From Sphingobacteriales bacterium 16-39-50 (GTDB lineage Bacteria > Bacteroidota > Bacteroidia > Sphingobacteriales > Sphingobacteriaceae), in the NCBI GenBank assembly GCA_002257025.1, contig NCHA01000010.1, positions 1-64,000 of the forward strand: 64,000 nt of DNA, in the 5' to 3' direction. Both the position numbers and the translations under genes were made by a program. Shown here piece by piece: positions 1-9,568 of the stretch. Positions within the stretch are counted from its first letter, which is position 1, and every line of letters begins with the position of its first letter. The notes under the pieces are model-generated. The model was not told where the DNA came from. It ran no database searches and worked only from the letters and a program-made list of their open reading frames with translations.

Positions 1-81
1 AACAAGTTAATCCACCGGATTTTTGCATGTGTCAACAATAACCGACCCTATGAAAAAAATTATCAAAGATTAGTTGCATAG
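1..81 (+). CDS. Partial C-terminus, possibly IS110-family transposase
   Basis: An open frame enters from the left edge and stops at a TAG at 79-81, giving 26 residues that end in a basic/aromatic pattern (HRIFACVNNNRPYEKNYQRL). This resembles the extreme C-terminus of IS110-type transposases, where a Leu-Ile-Arg-rich helix is followed by a short Arg-Pro-Tyr stretch. That match is from memory of the family and rests on very few residues. The gene body lies outside the window, so the frame could equally be chance. Bases 82-293 hold no feature I recognise. Confidence 0.3.
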   Translation, partial: NKLIHRIFACVNNNRPYEKNYQRLVA

Positions 82-293
82 ATCATAGAAATCAGGGTCA
101 TTATAAAAAATTCCAACCTAGATTCTAATCATATGGATTGAATAAACCCTCAAATCATGACGATGATTCGGCATCAAGCTTGTCGGTCATTAAAGATGTG
201 GCTTTCTTTCGATAATCGGTCAAAAACACTTCAATGAGAGACATTGAAACATATTTTATTAATAAATAATTGTAGTCGGACACTAGTAATCAC

Positions 294-3200
294 CTATTTT
301 ATTTCCGGTTCCTTTGGTTTCAGAGCTGCGGTGCTGTCCTGTGGACTGGTATTCTTTTCTTTATTCCGATCTTCTTTTCTTTGTTTACCCACAAGAATAC
401 CTAAAAGCTCATTAAAGGTGTCGAAGTCTTTTCTGTAAACCAATCCAATTGCACTTACATATTCGTCATTGCTCAGATTATTATTCAGGAAGCTACGGCT
501 GTTGATCTTGTTTGATGCCCTGAGCACAAGGTCGCCGTTCTTTTTAATCAGGTAAAGGGCTTCCACATCACGTGCTACTGAGGTACCACCTCCAATTACA
601 TTGAATTCAGAGAAATTACCCCTTCTATTGGCACGATCGGTAATACCGCCGGTTAGAATAAGCCTGTCGTTCAAAAAGCGGAATGAGGCACTTGCATCAT
701 TTAAGGAGCGAATGTTCAGGTCAACAAAATTCAGGTTCAATGATTGCGTCAGGATCGTATTTAACTGGTTAAAGAATAATTCTGTTCCGGCACTGATGAA
801 TGTAGATGTAGCAAAGCCAAAATCTGCTGCTTTACCTGCTGCAAATGAGCGTCTCACAATCAAACTTAAGGCTTGCTGATTGGTATTGTTTACGTCACTC
901 AAATAAGATTGTAGTTCATCCTTAATAGAAGCATCTGCAGGAAAATTAATATCGAATGAAATATTAGGCGTTAAAAGCGGCCCGCTCAGGTTCATCACTG
1001 CTTCTGCCAGAACACGCTGATCTATTGAAGGTCTGCCTGCAGCAGCATAAAGCGGACCCAGGCTTGTCCGTACTTCATAGAGTGCTTTCAGGTTAATTGC
1101 CGCCTCAACCGGATTTCCTGTCCAGCGAATAGAGCCACCCTCACTAATTTTGAAGATCTTATTAATAAAATCCTGAGCTGTAAATGCAAATTTTCCACTG
1201 TTAATATTGTAATCCCCATACATCTCGAAATCCCCAAGGCTGTTAATATTCAAGCTTAACTGTGAATCACCTCGCCCTGTTAACTTGCCAAGTTCGGTGA
1301 AGATATTAACCTCGGTATTTTGATCAATCTGTAATTCAAAATCCATGGTAAGCCCTTTGAATGAGGTTATTTTTGGCTTATTAAGAGAGGTGTCTCTGGA
1401 AATAAAAGTAATGAAGTCGGTTTTACTTACAGTTGCAGAGGAATTCAGAGGGATATTAAAAACAGTACCGGCTTCTGTCTTTGCATCAATGATAATCCTC
1501 ATATCATTTGTAGGTCCATTAAAACTGAAAACCCCTGTTCCGTAAGCAACTCCAAAATAAAGCGGATTATCTTTTGCTGTAGTATTTAATGCCATGAAAT
1601 TGGTAGCAACAATATTGATGTGGATTTCGGGATTGTTAACGTTGGCCATATCTACTGTGCCATTGGCGATGGCTATATTGTCTTTAACATCCCTGATTTT
1701 AAGATTATTCAGCTTAATTACAGTGTTTTCAACTTCGATTTTGTCTGTGATTCGGTAAGGGGTTTTTAAATAATTAACTGTCATACCTCCATCTGTCAAA
1801 TTAAGGTTTCCATTGATTTGAGGTCTGTTCAGCTTCCCGGTTACGCTTAGATCGGCAGAAACTTTACCATTCATGTTCGATACCAGATTTTTTAAGAATG
1901 GTTGGAAAAGCGCAACTTCATTATCTTTCATAATGAGCTTCATATCCAGATTATTCTGATCATCACTGGCATTATAGGTTCCTGCAATATCCATAGTAGT
2001 TTCGCCATTGTTCTCAACGTTCATTTTAACATTGATAAGTTTGGTCGAATTATCCAGTCCCGCACTTAGCGTCATATTTCCGACAGCCAGTTTATTATAA
2101 TTCAGACTGTCTATTCTGATCTCTGCTTCAACATTCGGACTCGGTCCCAGGCCGGCAAGTTTGGCATTCCCGTTTAGTGTACCATTCAGGGTTATTCCGA
2201 GAGGGGTAGTCAATGGATTAAATGTAGTCAGCTTAAAGTTATTGAAACCGATCAGGAGTTCATCGGCAGGATCTTTAGAGATATATCCATTGATGGTTAA
2301 CATCTGGTTATCCCTGAATAATTCGAAACCTGAAATTTTTGTGCGTCGCAGAAGACTGAATTCCTGATCCTTTGTTCGGCCATCATCAAAACTAAAGCTA
2401 ACCTTCTCCTGAATTTTCCAGGTTTGGTTATTGATGATTACATCCGAAGGAAGAATACTCAGCTGAATTCGCTGATCTCCATTGGAAGTAAATTCCACCA
2501 GTGAGTTTAAATCGAGTTGGTTAATCGCATCCTTATCCGACAATTTAACGTTCAGACTCAGGCTGTCGTTCTTCAGGATATTCGCAATGTTGACATTCTT
2601 GATGTACAGGCTGTCAGTAATGTCAACCCTGTCGGATGTAATGAAGATGTTCATCGCATCCGCTGAGGTACTTTCGTCAATAATCAGGTTGTTGACCTTG
2701 ATTTTATTGTATTGAATCAGCTTGATGAATCCATTCAGGTTCGCAGTATTAGAATCTGAAACAAATTTCCCGTTAAAGTTCGCCTGCTCCGGAATTTTCA
2801 GTTTTGGGGCAAAAAGGATACTCAGAGGCTCAAAATATTTGATTTTTAGATTAAATTCAAAATCCTGTTTTCCGGGTTGAACATAAGTAAGGCCAAGAGA
2901 AGGAATATACTTACTGGCAACAGATTTAAAGTAGGAGGGCAATGTTTTCAGATCGTACTGACCCTTGATACTTGCATCAAATATATCAGACTCAATATTA
3001 AGGGAACGGCTAAGTCCTGTTCCAATTGCTTTCAGATTTACTGAATCAATATCAAAAGAGTTTTGAGCGTTGGTGAGGTGAACTTTTGTGAGCTCAACCA
3101 TTCCCTCAATATTTTCCAGATTTGAGCCTTTAAAATTGGTTTTTACTTCTGCATCAAACTGAACACTGTCTTTGATCAGTTTAAGATTATGAAGGTTAGC

Positions 3201-4727
3201 ACCATTTATGGAAGCATTGAAATTGAATTCAGGAAGGCTTTTGTTCAGATCTACTTTACCATCGAAATCCAGTTTCACATTAGGATCATTCAAATTGACC
3301 TTCCCGTTGAAGACTTTGTTTACAAAACTGCTATTGACTTTTATATTGTTATATCTGTAATTCTTAAAATCAAAATATTTTATATCAGCCTTAATTTGTT
3401 CCTGTAAACTATTTATTTTGAACCCCTTACCATTAATGTCGGCTGTTAAAGTGGTTCTTCCTAAATTATTTTGGTCCAGTAATTCACCCAGATTGAAGTC
3501 GTAAGCCTTAATATTTCCAGTGTATGTCGGTACTGAAGCGTTATTGATCTTCATGTTCAAATCAGTCACCACACGGCCAATACGAGTTTTAAATTCCCCA
3601 TAGGCTATAAAATCATTGAGAAATCCAGTAAATCTGCCTTTGAAATTTACAGTTCCGAATTTTTCAATCATCTGAGGAATCATTGAATTCTTTTTGCCTG
3701 TGGCCCTGGAAATAATGAGATCAAGATCCTTTTTATTTGTTGATACCTGATCAAAATCCAGGTCGAGCATCGTTTGTTTTATACTCGGAAGTCCGGTAAT
3801 TCTGAAGTCACCCCTAACATAAGTAGCCTGGCCGCTTTGTATGATCAGACTTTTTGCTTTCAGATCGTTTACATAGCCTGAAACCTGTCCGTTAACCTTC
3901 AGGATAATCGATGATTTGGACAGACTAGGGGAGAAATACGCGATATCCGAGCTGTTGATCTTTGAGTTTTGGAAGTTTGAATTGAGAAATATTTTACTCG
4001 TAAAATTATTGAAATCCTTAAAGTTTGAATATTTCATTAACAGATAATCACTAATTCTGCTATCCGATGTTTCGAGCAAAAGTTTTTTGAACTCCATCTG
4101 GCCTGTGTCGATTGACGCATCCGCAGTGAGATTCTTCAGATAAAAGCCGCTTTTCTCTCTGAAAGTCATATTTCGTATTCCGGCTTTCAGCAGATATGAC
4201 TTTGTATCGAGATCCAGAATCGTTGTACTCAGTCCGCTTAGAAGAATGTCATTGAAATTTATCCCTTTTACAGGCTTGAGGTTATTGAAGTTTTTATATT
4301 TAAATGCAACATTATTTAAAACAACTTTAGCAAGTGTAATATCATATGGTTTTGAGACCTTTTTTTTCGTGGTTTTGCCACTGCTGAAATAGTTTAGGAT
4401 AAAGGTCAGATTTGTCGATTGGTCTTTATATTTCTTTAGATAGAACTTTCCATTGTCAATCTGAATGAGGTTAACGGTTATTCTTCTGGTCTTTAATGAG
4501 AAGGTATTTATATCGATTGAGAATTTTGGGGAGAATAACAGTGTGTCTTTTTCAAGGTCCTGTACATACAAGCTGTCAAGTACTACTGATTTAAATGGCT
4601 TAATGTATAAAGATCCAAGCTCAACACGGGTGTTCAGCTCTTTTGAAAGATAGTTTGCCGCTTTTTTAGCAACATAAGTTTGCACAGTCTTAAACTGTAG
4701 GGAAAAAACCAATAGCGTAAGCAGCAT
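294..4727 (-). CDS. tamB: TamB-like translocation/assembly module (DUF490)
   Basis: A very large envelope protein of 1477 residues from the annotated ATG, built almost entirely of short repeated beta-strands with Asp/Asn turns. This is the AsmA/TamB architecture of a hydrophobic groove that bridges inner and outer membranes and helps lipid or outer-membrane protein delivery. The last 450 residues carry the TamB C-terminal pattern (GRGDSQLSLNINSLGDFEMYG, then beta-barrel-like strands). An N-terminal anchor helix is expected, and its start is odd: codons upstream of the ATG continue the hydrophobic segment in frame (KKALKITLWILATFI) until a stop, with no ATG/GTG/TTG among them. The real start may therefore be an unusual codon about 60 bases further up. 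It is divergent from tsaD, with only 90 bases between them. Confidence 0.88.
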   Translation of the reverse strand: MLLTLLVFSLQFKTVQTYVAKKAANYLSKELNTRVELGSLYIKPFKSVVLDSLYVQDLEKDTLLFSPKFSIDINTFSLKTRRITVNLIQIDNGKFYLKKYKDQSTNLTFILNYFSSGKTTKKKVSKPYDITLAKVVLNNVAFKYKNFNNLKPVKGINFNDILLSGLSTTILDLDTKSYLLKAGIRNMTFREKSGFYLKNLTADASIDTGQMEFKKLLLETSDSRISDYLLMKYSNFKDFNNFTSKIFLNSNFQNSKINSSDIAYFSPSLSKSSIILKVNGQVSGYVNDLKAKSLIIQSGQATYVRGDFRITGLPSIKQTMLDLDFDQVSTNKKDLDLIISRATGKKNSMIPQMIEKFGTVNFKGRFTGFLNDFIAYGEFKTRIGRVVTDLNMKINNASVPTYTGNIKAYDFNLGELLDQNNLGRTTLTADINGKGFKINSLQEQIKADIKYFDFKNYRYNNIKVNSSFVNKVFNGKVNLNDPNVKLDFDGKVDLNKSLPEFNFNASINGANLHNLKLIKDSVQFDAEVKTNFKGSNLENIEGMVELTKVHLTNAQNSFDIDSVNLKAIGTGLSRSLNIESDIFDASIKGQYDLKTLPSYFKSVASKYIPSLGLTYVQPGKQDFEFNLKIKYFEPLSILFAPKLKIPEQANFNGKFVSDSNTANLNGFIKLIQYNKIKVNNLIIDESTSADAMNIFITSDRVDITDSLYIKNVNIANILKNDSLSLNVKLSDKDAINQLDLNSLVEFTSNGDQRIQLSILPSDVIINNQTWKIQEKVSFSFDDGRTKDQEFSLLRRTKISGFELFRDNQMLTINGYISKDPADELLIGFNNFKLTTFNPLTTPLGITLNGTLNGNAKLAGLGPSPNVEAEIRIDSLNYNKLAVGNMTLSAGLDNSTKLINVKMNVENNGETTMDIAGTYNASDDQNNLDMKLIMKDNEVALFQPFLKNLVSNMNGKVSADLSVTGKLNRPQINGNLNLTDGGMTVNYLKTPYRITDKIEVENTVIKLNNLKIRDVKDNIAIANGTVDMANVNNPEIHINIVATNFMALNTTAKDNPLYFGVAYGTGVFSFNGPTNDMRIIIDAKTEAGTVFNIPLNSSATVSKTDFITFISRDTSLNKPKITSFKGLTMDFELQIDQNTEVNIFTELGKLTGRGDSQLSLNINSLGDFEMYGDYNINSGKFAFTAQDFINKIFKISEGGSIRWTGNPVEAAINLKALYEVRTSLGPLYAAAGRPSIDQRVLAEAVMNLSGPLLTPNISFDINFPADASIKDELQSYLSDVNNTNQQALSLIVRRSFAAGKAADFGFATSTFISAGTELFFNQLNTILTQSLNLNFVDLNIRSLNDASASFRFLNDRLILTGGITDRANRRGNFSEFNVIGGGTSVARDVEALYLIKKNGDLVLRASNKINSRSFLNNNLSNDEYVSAIGLVYRKDFDTFNELLGILVGKQRKEDRNKEKNTSPQDSTAALKPKEPEIK

Positions 4728-4774
4728 TATAAATGTTGCCAGTATCCAAAGGGTTATTTTTAGCGCTTTTTTGA

Positions 4775-4782
4775 TAAATTTG
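4775..4782 (+). promoter_or_regulatory. Putative Bacteroidota -7 box upstream of tsaD
   Basis: TAAATTTG fits the TAnnTTTG -7 consensus of Bacteroidota housekeeping promoters and lies 35 bases before the tsaD start. No convincing -33 TTG element is visible at the right distance, so this is a motif call only. Confidence 0.4.
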
Positions 4783-4817
4783 TACTTTAATTATTCAATT
4801 CAATTTTAATATACGTT

Positions 4818-5819
4818 TTGGCAATCATCCTCGGCATAGAATCCTCCTGCGACGACACATCAGCATCAATCTGTATTGATGGCAAAATCTGTTCCAATAT
4901 CATTGCCGGACAGCTTGTTCACCAAAATTACGGAGGTGTGATCCCCGAACTGGCTTCAAGGGTTCATCAGCAAAATATAATTCCTGCTGTTCATGAGGCC
5001 ATTTCTGTCGCAAAAATACATAAAAATGATATTGATGCTGTAGCTTTTACCCGTGGACCGGGATTATTAGGCTCACTTTTGGTTGGTACTTCCTTTGCAA
5101 AAGCATTCGCACTGGCAAATGATCTGCCTCTGATTGAAGTAAATCATATGCAGGCACATATTCTGGCCCATTTTATTGAAGAGAATAAACCTGAATTCCC
5201 GTTTTTATGCCTGACGGTTTCAGGTGGACATACTCAAATTGTGTTGGTCAGGGATTATTTTGATATGGAAATTATTGGCCAGACCACAGATGACGCTGCC
5301 GGTGAAGCTTTTGATAAAACTGCTAAATTACTTGGGTTGCCCTATCCGGGTGGTCCGCTCATAGATAAATACGCCAAGCTCGGCAATAAGGATGCATTCA
5401 AATTTCCTGAACCTCAAATTCCGGGGCTTGATTTCAGTTTCAGCGGACTGAAAACTTCTATCATGTATTTTGTCCGCGACAGGTTAAAGGAGAACCCTGA
5501 GTTTTTAAAGGAAAATCTGAATGATGTTTGTGCTTCAGTACAGGATAGAATTATTTCAATCCTGTTGAATAAAATGAAGAAGGCATCAGCACAATATCAG
5601 ATCAAGACAATCGCCATTGCAGGCGGTGTTTCAGCTAATTCCGGTTTGAGGGGAGCATTGACCGATACTGCAGCTTTATTGAACTGGGACATTTACATCC
5701 CTAAGTTTGAATATTGTACAGACAATGCCGCGATGATCGCTATTGCCGGTTATCATAAGTACCTGAAAAATGATTTCGTTGGGCAGGATATCTCGCCATT
5801 GGCCAGATTGCAGTTTTGA
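4818..5819 (+). CDS. tsaD: tRNA N6-adenosine threonylcarbamoyltransferase TsaD
   Basis: TsaD transfers the threonylcarbamoyl group from TC-AMP to A37 of ANN-decoding tRNAs, acting in the cytoplasm with TsaB and TsaE. The 333 residues match the usual family length. The N-terminus ILGIESSCDDTS (residues 4-15) is the classical glycoprotease/Kae1 start, HMQAH at 110-114 supplies the two metal-binding histidines, and the late DNAAM motif supplies the third metal ligand and nucleotide contact. The start is TTG: the frame upstream is closed by TAA at 4788-4790 without any ATG, and TTG puts the conserved N-terminus exactly where expected. Divergent to tamB; the downstream small membrane gene begins 53 bases later. 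Confidence 0.97.
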   Translation: MAIILGIESSCDDTSASICIDGKICSNIIAGQLVHQNYGGVIPELASRVHQQNIIPAVHEAISVAKIHKNDIDAVAFTRGPGLLGSLLVGTSFAKAFALANDLPLIEVNHMQAHILAHFIEENKPEFPFLCLTVSGGHTQIVLVRDYFDMEIIGQTTDDAAGEAFDKTAKLLGLPYPGGPLIDKYAKLGNKDAFKFPEPQIPGLDFSFSGLKTSIMYFVRDRLKENPEFLKENLNDVCASVQDRIISILLNKMKKASAQYQIKTIAIAGGVSANSGLRGALTDTAALLNWDIYIPKFEYCTDNAAMIAIAGYHKYLKNDFVGQDISPLARLQF

Positions 5820-5872
5820 TCATATTAATAGCTGGATTATAAATATTAAACACGAGATTTACTTAAGAATTT

Positions 5873-6043
5873 ATGAGCGCATCAAGTATAATTTTCTTTT
5901 TGATTTTTTTAATCCCACTAACAGGATTCCTGATCTGGGTTATGCGTCAGGATAAGCGCAAGGGTAAAGTTGGTATGTTTATACTTGGCTTCATTGTGAT
6001 AGTGGGAGTGTGGTTTATGTACCTGATGACCAGAGGAAAATAA
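5873..6043 (+). CDS. Small two-helix membrane protein, 56 residues
   Basis: ATG at 5873 opens a 56-residue frame ending in TAA at 6041-6043. Residues about 5-24 (IIFFLIFLIPLTGFLIWV) and 35-52 (MFILGFIVIVGVWFMYL) are hydrophobic and separated by a short, strongly basic loop (RQDKRKGK), so a hairpin membrane protein with a cytoplasmic loop is likely under the positive-inside rule. The gene follows tsaD by 53 bases on the same strand and may be co-transcribed. I do not recognise the family and assign no function. The coherent membrane topology and basic loop argue against chance. Confidence 0.62.
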   Translation: MSASSIIFFLIFLIPLTGFLIWVMRQDKRKGKVGMFILGFIVIVGVWFMYLMTRGK

Positions 6044-6262
6044 TCTTTTTCTTTTGATTCCATTCTGGTTTAAAAGAACCTGATTTATAGCTTCTTTTAA
6101 AATGATTTCCAACAATTTTTCAGCCTAAAAAAAATTTGGTTTAGACTCTATTATTACCGAATTTGATTAAAATATTTTGTGCCAGAACGAATGGTTGGAG
6201 CTTAACCATTCCTAAGCATTGACACAGTTAATTGCTATTAATCAAAAACAAATTATACACTA

Positions 6263-7564
6263 ATGAAAAATCCAAAATCAGCTTTTTTTCTTCTATTTCT
6301 TATGCTTTTTGCAGGAGCTGCTATCGCTCAGCCAGTTGAGCAGAATGTCAAAGTTATTATTGGCCCTGATCATCCGAACTGGGTTTATAAAGTCGGAGAA
6401 CCGGTAAAATTCAATGTCTCAGTACTCCAATATGGAAATCCTTTAAAGAATGTTAAGGTGGTTTATGAGCTCGGGCCTGAAAAAATGAGTCCGGAGAAAC
6501 GCGATTCAATGCAGCTATCGAATGGACTTACAACAATCGTGGCTGGAACAATGAAAACCCCTGGATTTTATCGCTGTGTGGTTACTGCTGAAGTAAATGG
6601 CAAAAAGTATAGCAGTCTTGCGACAGTTGGTTTTGATCCGGGACAAATTAAGCCGGCTGCGGTAAACCCGGATGATTTCGTTCAGTTCTGGAATAATGCT
6701 AAAGCTGATCTTGCGAAAATACCAATGGATGCCCGAATGACTTTGTTGCCTGAGCGTTCCACTGAGAAGGTGAATGTTTACCATGTAAATATTCAGAATT
6801 TTCGATTAGGTAGCAGATTGTATGGAATACTTTGTGTTCCTAAAAAGCCCGGAAAATATCCGGCATTACTTCGGGTTCCGGGAGCCGGGATAAGACCATA
6901 CAATGGGGATGTGGCAACAGCTGAAAAGGGTGTAATCACACTTGAAATAGGTATTCATGGTGTTCCGGTTACAATGGAGCCGAGCGTCTATGCTAATCTT
7001 GGCGTAGGTGCTTTGTCAGGCTATCAGGCTTTTAATCTGGAAGATCGTGACCGATATTATTATAAGCGGGTTTATATGGGATGCGTCAGAGCGAATGATT
7101 TTTTAACTTCTCTTCCTGAGTTTGATGGCAGTACATTGGGTGTGACCGGAGGAAGCCAGGGCGGGGCATTGTCAATTGTAACAGCAGCCCTTGATTCAAG
7201 AGTTAAATTTTTGGGTGCTTATTACCCTGCCCTGAGTGATCTGACAGGATTCATGATTGGAAGAGCTGGCGGATGGCCTCATTTGTTCAATAAGGATAAT
7301 GTAAATACCGGCAGCACTCCTGATAAAGTTAAAACTACAGGATATTATGATGTAGTGAACTTTGCAAGACTACTCAAAGTCCCGGGAATGTATAGCTGGG
7401 GATTTAATGATGTTACTTGTCCGCCGACTTCTATGTATGCATCATACAACGTAATTACTGCACCAAAATCTTTGTTTCTTGCATTGGAAACCGGACACTG
7501 GATGTATCCTGAGCAAAGAGAAAATATGGATAAATGGTTGCAAAAACAGTTGAAAGTGAACTGA
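6263..7564 (+). CDS. Secreted acetyl xylan esterase / cephalosporin-C deacetylase-like (AXE1, CE7) hydrolase
   Basis: A 433-residue exported alpha/beta-hydrolase likely to remove acetyl groups from plant polysaccharides or oligosaccharides. A signal peptide spans residues 1-22 (hydrophobic core FFLLFLMLFAGAAIA, then Q). Residues 25-130 look like a beta-sandwich accessory domain and 135-433 like the AXE1 hydrolase. The catalytic triad is visible: nucleophile Ser298 in GGSQGG, Asp383 in GFNDVTCPP and His412 in ETGHW. GFNDVTCPP is the typical CE7 acid motif. It stands alone between the small membrane gene and the convergent recA, with a shared terminator downstream. The exact substrate cannot be read from sequence. 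Confidence 0.88.
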   Translation: MKNPKSAFFLLFLMLFAGAAIAQPVEQNVKVIIGPDHPNWVYKVGEPVKFNVSVLQYGNPLKNVKVVYELGPEKMSPEKRDSMQLSNGLTTIVAGTMKTPGFYRCVVTAEVNGKKYSSLATVGFDPGQIKPAAVNPDDFVQFWNNAKADLAKIPMDARMTLLPERSTEKVNVYHVNIQNFRLGSRLYGILCVPKKPGKYPALLRVPGAGIRPYNGDVATAEKGVITLEIGIHGVPVTMEPSVYANLGVGALSGYQAFNLEDRDRYYYKRVYMGCVRANDFLTSLPEFDGSTLGVTGGSQGGALSIVTAALDSRVKFLGAYYPALSDLTGFMIGRAGGWPHLFNKDNVNTGSTPDKVKTTGYYDVVNFARLLKVPGMYSWGFNDVTCPPTSMYASYNVITAPKSLFLALETGHWMYPEQRENMDKWLQKQLKVN

Positions 7565-7598
7565 TTTTAGAATCAGGAAATAATTTTAGCAAAAAAAA

Positions 7599-7626
7599 TC
7601 CCGCTTATTTTAAGCGGGAATTTTTT
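7599..7626. terminator. Bidirectional terminator between esterase gene and recA
   Basis: Perfect 9-bp stem TCCCGCTTA / TAAGCGGGA with a TTT loop, an A-run before it and a T-run after it, so it can terminate both the plus-strand esterase gene and the minus-strand recA gene that converge here. Confidence 0.9.
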
Positions 7627-7628
7627 GT

Positions 7629-8639
7629 TTATCCTTTTTCTTCGAGATGATCGGCGGTTACAGTCGCCTTGATCTTGGCCTCAAGTTCGTCCATCAGATC
7701 AGGATTGTCTAACAATAATTGCTTCACAGCATCCCGACCCTGACCTAACTTGGTATCACCATAGCTGAACCATGAACCTGCTTTTTTAATGATGTCGAAA
7801 TCAACACCCAGATCAATGATCTCACCTGCTTTGGAAATACCTTCTCCAAACATGACATCAAATTCTGCAATTCGGAAAGGCGGAGCAAGTTTGTTTTTTA
7901 CAACCTTAACCTTAACCCTGTTTCCTGAAACCTCGTCAGTATCTTTTATCTGTGAAATTCTGCGGATGTCTAAACGTACTGAAGCATAAAATTTCAGGGC
8001 ATTTCCTCCTGTGGTGGTCTCCGGACTTCCAAACATAACCCCTATCTTATCCCTTAACTGATTTATGAAGATACAGCAGCATCCTGTTTTGGAAATGGTA
8101 CCAGTCAATTTCCGTAGGGCCTGAGACATTAAACGTGCATGCAATCCCATTTTGGAATCACCCATTTCACCTTCGATCTCTGCCTTTGGTACAAGCGCAG
8201 CAACTGAGTCAATTACGATAATATCTATTGCTCCTGAGCGAATCAGATTGTCGGCAATCTCAAGTGCCTGCTCGCCATTATCTGGTTGAGAGATCAAAAG
8301 ATTTTCGATATCTACCCCCAGCTTGCTCGCATAAAATTTATCAAAAGCATGTTCAGCATCAATAAATGCTGCTATGCCGCCTTTTTTCTGAGCCTCGGCA
8401 ATGGCATGAATGGCCAGGGTTGTTTTACCTGAAGATTCAGGACCATAAATTTCTATTACACGGCCTTTCGGTAATCCTCCAATACCCAGGGCGATATCCA
8501 GGCTGATTGAACCGGTTGAAATTGCTTCTATTGCTTCTACCGCATTATCGCCTAATTTCATAACGGTTCCTTTTCCGTATGATTTTTCAAGTTTATCCAG
8601 CGTAAGCTGTAAAGCTTTTAATTTATCTGCGTTGCTCAT
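7629..8639 (-). CDS. recA: Recombinase A
   Basis: RecA polymerises on single-stranded DNA, drives homologous pairing and strand exchange, and stimulates LexA-type autocleavage where present. At 336 residues it is close to the usual 340-350. Walker [10 protein letters not shown] lies at 66-74, followed by the EHAFD segment, Walker [13 protein letters not shown], and the L1/L2 DNA-binding regions ([10 protein letters not shown] and [17 protein letters not shown]). The C-terminal acidic tail is short ([20 protein letters not shown]). It is transcribed alone; a TAnnTTTG-like box sits about 20 bases upstream of its ATG, and no SOS-type operator could be recognised by eye. Confidence 0.99.
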   Translation of the reverse strand: MSNADKLKALQLTLDKLEKSYGKGTVMKLGDNAVEAIEAISTGSISLDIALGIGGLPKGRVIEIYGPESSGKTTLAIHAIAEAQKKGGIAAFIDAEHAFDKFYASKLGVDIENLLISQPDNGEQALEIADNLIRSGAIDIIVIDSVAALVPKAEIEGEMGDSKMGLHARLMSQALRKLTGTISKTGCCCIFINQLRDKIGVMFGSPETTTGGNALKFYASVRLDIRRISQIKDTDEVSGNRVKVKVVKNKLAPPFRIAEFDVMFGEGISKAGEIIDLGVDFDIIKKAGSWFSYGDTKLGQGRDAVKQLLLDNPDLMDELEAKIKATVTADHLEEKG

Positions 8640-8658
8640 TATTTTAGTTTTATGTCCT

Positions 8659-8666
8659 CAAATTTA
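8659..8666 (-). promoter_or_regulatory. Putative -7 box for recA
   Basis: On the minus strand this reads TAAATTTG, fitting TAnnTTTG, about 20 bases upstream of the recA ATG. The surrounding 100 bases are very AT-rich, which raises the chance-match rate. Confidence 0.4.
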
Positions 8667-8768
8667 TAGTAAATATTTTAAAATACTAAAAATATTATCA
8701 AAATATTTATTTAGCAGCTCTCAAAATTCAAGATATTGAATTTAACTCTCAAAAAATTATAGTAAAAA

Positions 8769-9521
8769 TTATATCGCTTTAAATTTTTTAAGGGCTTTGG
8801 CTGTCTTGTCAGCCAGTCTTTTCTTTTTCAGATCCTTAGCCCTTTTCAATTGTGCTTTCTCTGCTTTTAATAAAGCGCTTTCTGTCTGACTTTGCTGGTA
8901 GTATCTGCAGATTTCTGTCAGAGGACAGCTCTGACATTTCGGGCTTCTTGCCAAACATATATAGCGTCCGTGAAGAATGAGCCAATGGTGGGCAATATGA
9001 ATTTTATCCTGAGGCAGGTACTTGACCAATTGTTTTTCTACAGCTAATGGCGTCTTTGCATTTCTGGTTAATCCTATTCGATTCGAAACCCGGAATACAT
9101 GAGTATCTACAGCCATGGCTGGCGCATTGAAGATAACTGAAGCAATCACATTTGCAGTTTTTCGGCCTACACCCGGCATCTTTTGAAGATCATCAATATC
9201 TGAAGGTACGATACTGTTGAACTCGGTGACCAGCTTTTGGGCCATGCCTACCAGATGTTTGGATTTATTGTTCGGGTAACTTACACTCCGGATGTAGTTG
9301 AATACTTCTTCAGGCGTAGCTTCAGATAAGCTTTCAGGATTTGGATACCGCTCAAATAATTTTGGGGTTACCTGATTTATCCGCTTATCGGTACATTGAG
9401 CAGATAATATGACTGCAACCAATAACTGATAAGGGTTTTCATAATGCAGTTCAGTTTCTGCCTCAGGCTGATGAGATGAAAAATATTCTACAAAAGCTTT
9501 ATATCTGTCTTTTATTAACAC
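8769..9521 (-). CDS. nth: Endonuclease III (DNA glycosylase/AP lyase)
   Basis: Bifunctional glycosylase that removes oxidised pyrimidines and nicks the resulting abasic site. The helix-hairpin-helix motif MPGVGRKTANVI lies at 115-126 with catalytic Lys121, and catalytic Asp139 sits in AVDTHVFR. The 4Fe-4S cluster cysteines are complete: C189, C196, C199 and C205 in the C-X6-C-X2-C-X5-C pattern. The start codon is GTG. At 250 residues it exceeds the usual 210-220 because of a Lys/Ala-rich tail after residue 212 (KAEKAQLKRAKDLKKKRLA), probably an unstructured basic DNA- or RNA-contacting extension. It lies downstream of a terminator, so it likely has its own promoter. Confidence 0.97.
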   Translation of the reverse strand: MLIKDRYKAFVEYFSSHQPEAETELHYENPYQLLVAVILSAQCTDKRINQVTPKLFERYPNPESLSEATPEEVFNYIRSVSYPNNKSKHLVGMAQKLVTEFNSIVPSDIDDLQKMPGVGRKTANVIASVIFNAPAMAVDTHVFRVSNRIGLTRNAKTPLAVEKQLVKYLPQDKIHIAHHWLILHGRYICLARSPKCQSCPLTEICRYYQQSQTESALLKAEKAQLKRAKDLKKKRLADKTAKALKKFKAI

Positions 9522-9568
9522 AGAACAAATATAAATGGATTGGCGGACCTTGCTTCATTAATGAAACA

